Below, piece after piece: positions 7,137 to 12,060 of a stretch of 12,060 bases of DNA (the first letter of the stretch is position 1; each line of letters starts with the position of its first letter). The translations under genes were made by a program, and so were the position numbers. The notes beneath the pieces were generated by a model. The model did not search any database and had not been told where the DNA came from. It was given only the letters and a program-made list of their open reading frames with translations. This stretch comes from an uncultured Candidatus Saccharibacteria bacterium (GTDB taxonomy: Bacteria > Patescibacteriota > Saccharimonadia > Saccharimonadales > Saccharimonadaceae): contig CAJZIB010000018.1 in NCBI GenBank assembly GCA_916049555.1, positions 1 through 12,060 of the forward strand, read 5' to 3'.

Positions 7137-8642
7137 TTAGTCAGATTGTTTTTTATCAAATAGGATGCCTTCTTTTTTGAGGGTTTCCTTAATATAGTGT
7201 TCTAGCTGAGTTTTAAAGTGTTGGTTTGAAAATTTCTCAGCAGTCTCCGAGATTTCTTGAGGTGAAAGGAGGGAAGAGTGAGGTGTCTGATTTTTGGCGG
7301 TGGATTTTTCTTTATTTTTCTCTGTCCTATTTTCAGATTCTGAATAAATTTGATTGAGCTTTTTTATAGATTTAGCCAGGGAATCGACGGATTGCTGTTC
7401 AAAGAAGAGGCCATTTTTTTCGTCCAAAATATAATCTTTGGCGCCACCTTGATTATAAGCAATAACCGGACAACCGGCAGCAAGGGCTTCAACTGGAGCG
7501 ATTCCAAAAGGCTCTTCGGATGGAAAAATGAAGGCCTTGGCGTTTTTTAAATATTCTTTGAGTTCAGATTGCGGCATCACACTGTGGAGAGTGATTAATT
7601 TTGGATTTCGGCTTGCAAGTCGTTCAAGATTTTTGTGTTCAGGACCGTCTCCAATCAAAATAAGTGGTTGATTTTCTTTGAGGCAGGCCAAAATTGCTAG
7701 ATCGAGACGTTTCCAGCCGACCTGTCGAGAAAAGTTGATAAAATAGCCGCTCGAACAACCACAAGGGTCAGAATTTAGATCTTGAGATTTTAGGGCTTGG
7801 GAGTTTTCCACAGTTTCGCATTGACGTGTATCCACTTTGATATTCTGATATATTTCTGTTTCTATTTGACTTGTGTCTGATTTTATGTGGTGATACTTTT
7901 TTTGTTCAATTTGACTTTTTCTATTTTGATGTTGTTGTATTATTTGACAATTCTCTTGTCTGATGTTTTTATATTTTGCCACCTCTGAAAAAATCTTTGT
8001 ATTGACTGGCGGATAAATAACCTCTGCTTCCCTCTTATAAAATTTTTTAATTTCACCCTTGGCGAATTCTGAGATAGTAATGTAATGATCTGGGCGGGCG
8101 GCTGCTTCTAGATCCTTCTTTCTTAATCTTGGTAGGAGTAGTTTGAAGATAGGGCGAATAAAAAAGTTGAGCGGACCAAAACCTGGATCTTTTTGGTATT
8201 CTTCTGTTTTTCCCCAGTAGTATTGAGTAGGCACGTGACAATAGCAAAAATGAGCACCCGGCTTGGTTTTAACATACTTTGCATCGCAGCCAGAAACTGA
8301 GATAACAAGATCATATTCAGTAAGATCGAGATGCTTGAAATAACTCTGACGAAGTGGCGCGATAAAACGGCGCAAGAAGGCTGGGAGAAGATTTATCCAA
8401 CCAGTTTTTACTTCTGCATCTTTGAACCAATCGATCCCCTTCGGGCGGTACTGCGAGGTATAAATTGGCGCTGATGGAAAAAGATGATGAATTTCACGGA
8501 GTACTTGCTCGGCCCCACCAACTACGGTCAACCAATCACAGACAAGAGCAACCTTGAGATCCTTGAGGGGGATTGATGAGGTTTCGGCTTCTTGAGATCC
8601 TGATTTAGTCTCGAGTGGTTTGGTTTGAGTTTTTTGTGACAT
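7137..8642 (-). CDS. GT4-family glycosyltransferase with internal repeat insert
   Basis: A 501-residue GT-B fold glycosyltransferase that should add a sugar from a nucleotide-sugar donor to the growing lipid-linked glycan at the cytoplasmic face. The N-terminal acceptor domain holds VALVCDWLTVVGGAEQVL (31-48) and the HFCYCHVPTQYYWG segment (131-144). The C-terminal donor domain holds GYFINFSRQVGWKRLDLAI (299-317), LILIGDGPE (327-335) and the E-x7-E motif EPFGIAPVE (377-385), then GCPVIAYNQGGAKDYI. Two stretches do not belong to the family: residues about 222-298 with a 15-residue tandem repeat, and a Glu/Lys/Asn-rich stretch near 432-464. A 27-residue hydrophilic N-terminal tail is also present. 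Its ATG directly abuts the TAA of the sugar transferase gene (TAAATG), suggesting translational coupling. Linkage and donor sugar are unknown. Confidence 0.88.
   Translation of the reverse strand: MSQKTQTKPLETKSGSQEAETSSIPLKDLKVALVCDWLTVVGGAEQVLREIHHLFPSAPIYTSQYRPKGIDWFKDAEVKTGWINLLPAFLRRFIAPLRQSYFKHLDLTEYDLVISVSGCDAKYVKTKPGAHFCYCHVPTQYYWGKTEEYQKDPGFGPLNFFIRPIFKLLLPRLRKKDLEAAARPDHYITISEFAKGEIKKFYKREAEVIYPPVNTKIFSEVAKYKNIRQENCQIIQQHQNRKSQIEQKKYHHIKSDTSQIETEIYQNIKVDTRQCETVENSQALKSQDLNSDPCGCSSGYFINFSRQVGWKRLDLAILACLKENQPLILIGDGPEHKNLERLASRNPKLITLHSVMPQSELKEYLKNAKAFIFPSEEPFGIAPVEALAAGCPVIAYNQGGAKDYILDEKNGLFFEQQSVDSLAKSIKKLNQIYSESENRTEKNKEKSTAKNQTPHSSLLSPQEISETAEKFSNQHFKTQLEHYIKETLKKEGILFDKKQSD
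7251..7349 (-). other. Second low-complexity insert in GT4 protein
   Basis: This stretch encodes residues about 432-464, rich in Ser, Glu, Asn and Lys (SESENRTEKNKEKSTAKN). It lies near the C-terminus, between the KSIKKLN helix and the last helices. Related GT4 enzymes usually carry a short linker there. Confidence 0.5.
7806..7973 (-). repeat. 45-bp-period tandem repeat encoding a 15-residue repeat in GT4
   Basis: On the plus strand TTGAC recurs at 7821, 7866 and 7911, spaced exactly 45 bases apart, and again at 7944. The units 7821-7865 and 7866-7910 match at about 30 of 45 positions by hand alignment. In the protein this gives YHHIKSDTSQIETEI (250-264) and YQNIKVDTRQCETVE (265-279), with diverged or shortened copies upstream: YKNIRQENCQIIQ from 224 and RKSQIEQKK at 241-249. 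The period is a multiple of three, so the reading frame is kept. The repeat lies between the two Rossmann-like domains, just after the conserved VIYPPVNTKIF. Confidence 0.75.
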
Positions 8643-10094
8643 TTACTTGGCGCCCTTACGAATTAATACAGCCTGGATGGTTCGTAAGAGGATTTGTAGG
8701 TCAAAAAGGACAGACCAGTTCTGAATATAATAGAGGTCGAGAGCGCGACGCTCGTCAAAACTAATTGAACGGCGACCAGAGACCTGGGCTAGGCCAGTGA
8801 GCCCGGATTTAACAGTCAGAAGTAGCGAACGATCGCCATAATTTCTAAGTTCACCAGGGACGAGAGCGCGAGGTCCGACGAGTGAAATGTCGCCCTTAAT
8901 TACATTAATAAGCTGCGGAAGTTCATCGAGTGAGGTGGCGCGGATGAATTTGCCAATCTTAGTAATGCGAGGGTCATGTTCTAGAAAATCGCCGTTTTCG
9001 CGGTATTCCTGGCTAAGTTTTGCAGCATTTTTAAGCTTCCCTTCCCTTTCCATTTTGGCAAAAGCAGCTTCTGGACTCATGCCAGAATATTCAATTTTCA
9101 TACTGCGGAACTTATGGATTTTAACCTTCTGATTGAACCGGCTAAGACGAATCTCAGAATAAATCGCACTAGCTTTTGGGGTAGAGATCTTAATAATCAA
9201 CCAAATTATCAGCATAAGAGGCGAGGAGAGTAAAAGAAGGATGGTGCCGAGTACGAGATCCATAATTCGTTTAACGACTTTTGCGTTACCCATAAGGGGA
9301 GTAGCTTTCACCATAATGACTGGAGTACTGCCGATTAGCTCTAACTCCCCCATTGAGGTTGAGAGAGTAGTTTCAGATGGAGTGAAATAATATTGTAGAT
9401 GGTGGTTGATAGATTGGCGATAAACATATTCAACTTGTTTTTCGTCGGTCTGAAAAATCACATCGGCTTCACAATTTTTCAAGGCTTCTTTGAGTGAAGT
9501 GTATTGGAGAGTACTACGAAATTCCTTAGGAATATATTGACTGCCAGCTACGACGCCCACAACGCGATATCCCTCCTCTGGATAATCAGTCATTTGGCTA
9601 ATTAAATGCGTGGTGAGTTTGGAGTTGCCAACAATAATCGCTTTCATGGCACCAATTCTCTGCTGTAAAATACAGCGACGGATGAATTTTAGAATGAAGC
9701 GCATGAGAGAGAGTGAGAAGAAACAGATGATCATGGCATAAAGAGCGATCAAGCGGACCGGAAAAAGATCGCCTTCAACGAAGAAATCGAAGGTAATAAT
9801 AAACATAATGCCAATCACGGAAGCCGTAAAAAGACGCGAGAGCTCTTGCCATCTTGAGCGGCCGAGAAAGATTTTTTTGTTATAGAGACCGAGAACAGCC
9901 AAGATAACGAGCCAGGCCGGAACCATAAAAGCGACCGAAAGAGTGAAGCGGAGTGGATCGGAGACGAAATAATAAGGGCGACTATCAAAATGTGTGCGGA
10001 TTAAATAGGCAAACAGAAAGGAGGCAATAATTGCCAAAGAGTCGCCTAGCATAAGGCAGAAACGGAAAAAAACTACGCTAGAATCTTTTTTCAT
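8643..10094 (-). CDS. Polyprenyl-phosphate sugar-1-phosphate transferase (WbaP/WcaJ-type, initiating)
   Basis: An inner-membrane enzyme of 483 residues that starts glycan synthesis by moving a sugar-1-phosphate from a UDP-sugar onto undecaprenyl phosphate. Four hydrophobic helices (about 13-32, 51-71, 90-106, 112-133) are followed by a nucleotide-binding-like domain beginning KAIIVGNSKL (151-160). The catalytic bacterial sugar transferase domain comes last. It has a membrane re-entrant helix at 278-302, HKFRSM (327-332), DPRITKIGKFIR (374-385), SLDELPQL with the Asp390-Glu391 dyad, SLVGPRAL (404-411), SGLTGLAQVSGR (430-441) and D..YI.NWS...D (453-465). The length fits the long family class rather than the short PglC class. 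The sugar cannot be predicted. No Shine-Dalgarno sequence precedes the ATG. A strong hairpin lies in the gap behind glmS, and the stop abuts the next gene's start. Confidence 0.92.
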   Translation of the reverse strand: MKKDSSVVFFRFCLMLGDSLAIIASFLFAYLIRTHFDSRPYYFVSDPLRFTLSVAFMVPAWLVILAVLGLYNKKIFLGRSRWQELSRLFTASVIGIMFIITFDFFVEGDLFPVRLIALYAMIICFFSLSLMRFILKFIRRCILQQRIGAMKAIIVGNSKLTTHLISQMTDYPEEGYRVVGVVAGSQYIPKEFRSTLQYTSLKEALKNCEADVIFQTDEKQVEYVYRQSINHHLQYYFTPSETTLSTSMGELELIGSTPVIMVKATPLMGNAKVVKRIMDLVLGTILLLLSSPLMLIIWLIIKISTPKASAIYSEIRLSRFNQKVKIHKFRSMKIEYSGMSPEAAFAKMEREGKLKNAAKLSQEYRENGDFLEHDPRITKIGKFIRATSLDELPQLINVIKGDISLVGPRALVPGELRNYGDRSLLLTVKSGLTGLAQVSGRRSISFDERRALDLYYIQNWSVLFDLQILLRTIQAVLIRKGAK

Positions 10095-10102
10095 TTATAG
10101 AT

Positions 10103-10108
10103 ATTTTA
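10103..10108 (-). promoter_or_regulatory. Weak candidate -10 before sugar transferase gene
   Basis: TAAAAT on the minus strand ends 8 bases before the ATG. If used, transcription would start at or next to the ATG, giving a leaderless message, which would fit the missing ribosome site. No good -35 (best about 3 of 6) and no TG extension support it, so it is only a possibility. Confidence 0.25.
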
Positions 10109-10109
10109 C

Positions 10110-10154
10110 TCTAGAACCGGTAAAAGGTACAGAAGTTTTACCGGTTATCCTAGA
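10110..10154 (-). promoter_or_regulatory. Strong inverted repeat (hairpin) between glmS and sugar transferase gene
   Basis: AACCGGTAAAA (10115-10125) pairs perfectly with TTTTACCGGTT (10136-10146) across a 10-base loop. The stem continues as TCTAG (10110-10114) with CTAGA (10150-10154) after a 3-base bulge (10147-10149), 16 pairs in all. No U-tract follows it in the operon's direction, so it is not a standard terminator. It could be an attenuator, an RNA processing or stability element, or a dyad operator. Each arm holds the palindrome ACCGGT, 24 bases apart. Confidence 0.65.
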
Positions 10155-10166
10155 GTGATTTTTGGA

Positions 10167-11990
10167 TTATTCTACAGTAACAGATTTTGCGAGATTGCGC
10201 GGCTGATCAACGTTATTCCCCTTAGCAACAGCAACGTGATAAGCGAAGAGTTGATTTAAGAGATTAAAGAGAATTGGGGTGAGGATTTTGAAGTCTGTTT
10301 TGATCCTAACTATAGCATCAACTGGCAAGTCTACATCGGTATCAGTAAAGATAACCACATGACCGCCACGAGCCAGAACCTCCTGAATACCTGAGATGGA
10401 TTTTTCATAGAGGAAGCCAGATTGTAGCATGACAACCTCAAAGAAACGATCATCGATGAGGGCGATTGGGCCATGTTTTAATTCCCCAGTTGGATAAGCA
10501 TTGGCATCAATGTAAGAAATCTCTTTAAGCTTCAATGCACCTTCGAGAGCAATCGGGAAATTAGTGTCACGACCGAGGTAAATGGCGTGATCGTAACTTG
10601 CAAACTTTTTAGCTAATTGTTCGATCTCCTGATTTGAAGCTTTGAGAATCTTAGCAATTTCTTCCGGCAGCTTAGCGAGCTCATCGATAACTGGGGTGAG
10701 CGCACGAGGACTGACGCCTTTAGCTTCAGCAATAGTCAAACCAAACATAAGGAGGGCGGCTACCTGAGAAGTAAAGGCCTTAGTACTGGCGACGGAAATT
10801 TCAGGACCAGCATGAACGTAAGTACCGCCGTCAACTTCACGAGCGATGGTCGAACCGATGGCATTAACGATACCGATGGTTTTGGTTCCCTGTGCTTTGA
10901 TTGCACGAAGGCAGGCGAGAGTATCGGCAGTCTCACCAGATTGAGAAATAATTAAGGCGACTGAATTTTCTGGAATATAAGCATGGCGGTAACGATATTC
11001 AGAGGCAATTACTGGGTCGATCGTGACGTCCGGTAAGAATTGCTCAAAGAGATAAGCGGCGGTCTTGGCAGCATAATAGGCAGTACCACAGCCGACCATA
11101 ATTAGATGACGAATAGATTTTAATTCCTTAGCGGAGAGATTTGGCCCGCCAAGATGAACAGTGTGTTCTGCTTGATTAATACGACCGCGGAGGGTTTCCG
11201 TAAGAGAGTTTGGCTGTTCCATAATTTCCTTGAGGAGAAAATGATCATAGCCACCTTTTTGAATGGCAGAAAGATCCGTGAGAATCTCTTCAACCTTAGC
11301 AGAAACTGGCTTTAGGTCGAGGGTTTTAACGTCGACACTATTTTTGGAAAGCACCGCAACTTCACCATCATTGAGATAAATGGCTTTTTGAGTGTAGCCA
11401 ACAAGAGCGGAAGCATCAGAGGCAACGAGGGTTTCGGTCTCGCCAACGCCAATAACGAGCGGTGAGCCACAGCGAGCAACCACGAGATGGTCGGGATCAA
11501 GAACACTAAGCACAGCGATTCCAAAAGTCCCTTCGACGAGTTTGAGGGCCTGAGAGACTGCATCTTCGAGGCTAGTTTTGCCGGATTGATAAAAACTGTC
11601 GATTAGAGCAGTGAGAACCTCAGTGTCGGTATCTGATTTAAAGTCATAATCTTTAAGCTGCTCTTTGAGGGCTTTGTAATTTTCAATAATACCGTTGTGG
11701 ACTAAGTAGATTGAGCCGGCCTGATGCGGATGAGCGTTACGCTCGGATGGATTACCATGAGTAGCCCAGCGGGTGTGGCCAATGCCGATGTGATCAGATG
11801 TGCGATGGTTTTTGATTTTTTCTTCAAGGCTTTTGATTTTGCCGACAGCACGAAGTAGGGTTGGGTGGTTTTTGTGATCTAAAGTAACGACACCGGCCGA
11901 ATCATAGCCACGATACTCAAGTCGTTTCAAACCTTGTAAGAGAAAATCCTGAGCATCTTTTTCGCCGATATATCCAACAATTCCACACAT
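10167..11990 (-). CDS. glmS: Glutamine-fructose-6-phosphate aminotransferase (isomerizing)
   Basis: Makes glucosamine-6-phosphate from fructose-6-phosphate and glutamine, the entry step to UDP-GlcNAc, in the cytosol. Its 607 residues are the family's normal length. The N-terminal class II glutaminase domain has the nucleophile Cys2 (exposed after Met removal) in MCGIVGYIG, GHTRWATHG (71-79), the oxyanion-hole pair Asn99-Gly100, and SDTDTE (119-124). Two sugar-isomerase domains follow: MVGCGTAYYA (298-307), SQSGETADT (349-357) and STKAFTSQ (402-409) in the first; LGRDTNFPIALEGALKLKE (472-490) and PTGELKHGP (500-508) in the second. The protein ends with the canonical DQPRNLAKSVTVE. No insertions are seen, unlike its neighbours. 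Its ribosome site is AAGGAGA (11998-12004), 7 bases from the ATG. It is followed by the polysaccharide cassette on the same strand. Confidence 0.97.
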   Translation of the reverse strand: MCGIVGYIGEKDAQDFLLQGLKRLEYRGYDSAGVVTLDHKNHPTLLRAVGKIKSLEEKIKNHRTSDHIGIGHTRWATHGNPSERNAHPHQAGSIYLVHNGIIENYKALKEQLKDYDFKSDTDTEVLTALIDSFYQSGKTSLEDAVSQALKLVEGTFGIAVLSVLDPDHLVVARCGSPLVIGVGETETLVASDASALVGYTQKAIYLNDGEVAVLSKNSVDVKTLDLKPVSAKVEEILTDLSAIQKGGYDHFLLKEIMEQPNSLTETLRGRINQAEHTVHLGGPNLSAKELKSIRHLIMVGCGTAYYAAKTAAYLFEQFLPDVTIDPVIASEYRYRHAYIPENSVALIISQSGETADTLACLRAIKAQGTKTIGIVNAIGSTIAREVDGGTYVHAGPEISVASTKAFTSQVAALLMFGLTIAEAKGVSPRALTPVIDELAKLPEEIAKILKASNQEIEQLAKKFASYDHAIYLGRDTNFPIALEGALKLKEISYIDANAYPTGELKHGPIALIDDRFFEVVMLQSGFLYEKSISGIQEVLARGGHVVIFTDTDVDLPVDAIVRIKTDFKILTPILFNLLNQLFAYHVAVAKGNNVDQPRNLAKSVTVE

Positions 11991-12015
11991 AAATGTATCT
12001 CCTTAATATTTTTTT

Positions 12016-12024
12016 ATTATAGCA
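12016..12024 (-). promoter_or_regulatory. Extended -10 promoter of glmS
   Basis: On the minus strand TGC-TATAAT is a perfect -10 with TG extension, 25 bases upstream of the glmS ATG. The predicted leader is about 19 bases and contains AAGGAGA, so there is no room for a glmS ribozyme. The -35 position is poor. Any sequence upstream of 12048 is lost to the adapter. Confidence 0.65.
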
Positions 12025-12048
12025 CTCTGAAATTATTAACAGCTCTGT

Positions 12049-12060
12049 AGATCGGAAGAG
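12049..12060. other. Illumina adapter remnant at contig end
   Basis: The final bases AGATCGGAAGAG equal the first 12 bases of the widely used Illumina TruSeq-type adapter. They sit exactly at the window's end, where untrimmed reads would leave them. They should be treated as non-biological. Confidence 0.9.

Noticed and set aside
7806..7973. CRISPR-like array
   Set aside because: The 45-base units are degenerate, contiguous without unique spacers, and lie in frame within a glycosyltransferase gene.
10110..10154. Intrinsic terminator after glmS
   Set aside because: The stem is strong, but in the operon's direction it is followed by GTAAAATATCT, not a T-run. The T-rich side faces the plus strand, where no gene ends.
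138..11990. Reassigned TGA codon (glycine, as in Gracilibacteria/SR1)
   Set aside because: All nine genes are uninterrupted without in-frame TGA and keep full-length motifs. TGA is also not used as a stop, but with eight TAA and one TAG in an AT-rich genome that is not telling.
11991..12048. glmS ribozyme/riboswitch upstream of glmS
   Set aside because: Only 58 genomic bases precede the ATG, and an extended -10 promoter at 12016-12024 leaves a leader of about 19 bases, far too short for the ribozyme.

Overview
The window is a compact, AT-rich bacterial contig end with nine protein-coding genes and no RNA genes, mobile elements or CRISPR. No stretch without a gene exceeds about 140 bases. The standard genetic code fits: the genes run unbroken with no in-frame TGA, and eight stop with TAA and one with TAG. 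The tight packing, the set of cell-surface sugar genes and a GT4 glycosyltransferase of the 'DWLTVVGGAEQVL' type suggest a candidate-phyla-radiation (Patescibacteria) bacterium, possibly Saccharibacteria. That placement is an inference from style, not proof. The last 12 bases (12049-12060) match the start of the common Illumina adapter, so the right edge is a library artefact and not genomic sequence.

Right half (minus strand, 11990 down to 5500): glmS (glucosamine-6-phosphate synthase) is followed by a hairpin-bearing gap. Then comes a tight three-gene surface-polysaccharide cassette: a polyprenyl-phosphate sugar-1-phosphate transferase that starts glycan assembly, a GT4 glycosyltransferase that extends it, and an O-antigen ligase/polymerase-like membrane protein that would polymerise or transfer it outside the membrane. 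GlmS would supply amino sugar for UDP-GlcNAc-type precursors. No flippase gene is seen.

Middle (4135-5503): a plus-strand orphan gene of 417 codons, unrecognised, is transcribed divergently from a short phosphotransacetylase gene (minus). It meets the ligase gene tail to tail with a 4-base overlap.

Left half (138-4134): the pta-like gene converges on a Ppx/GppA-type phosphatase gene (plus) with one base between the stop codons. The phosphatase gene is divergent from a glmM-GNAT pair (minus). Phosphoglucosamine mutase follows GlmS in the amino-sugar pathway, so both ends of the window feed the same cell-wall precursor route.

Points of most interest: an exact 45-bp-period tandem repeat inside the GT4 gene; hydrophilic low-complexity insertions in four different conserved enzymes; a strong imperfect hairpin between glmS and the sugar transferase gene; a mirror-image pair of extended -10 promoters between glmM and the phosphatase gene; and the adapter remnant.
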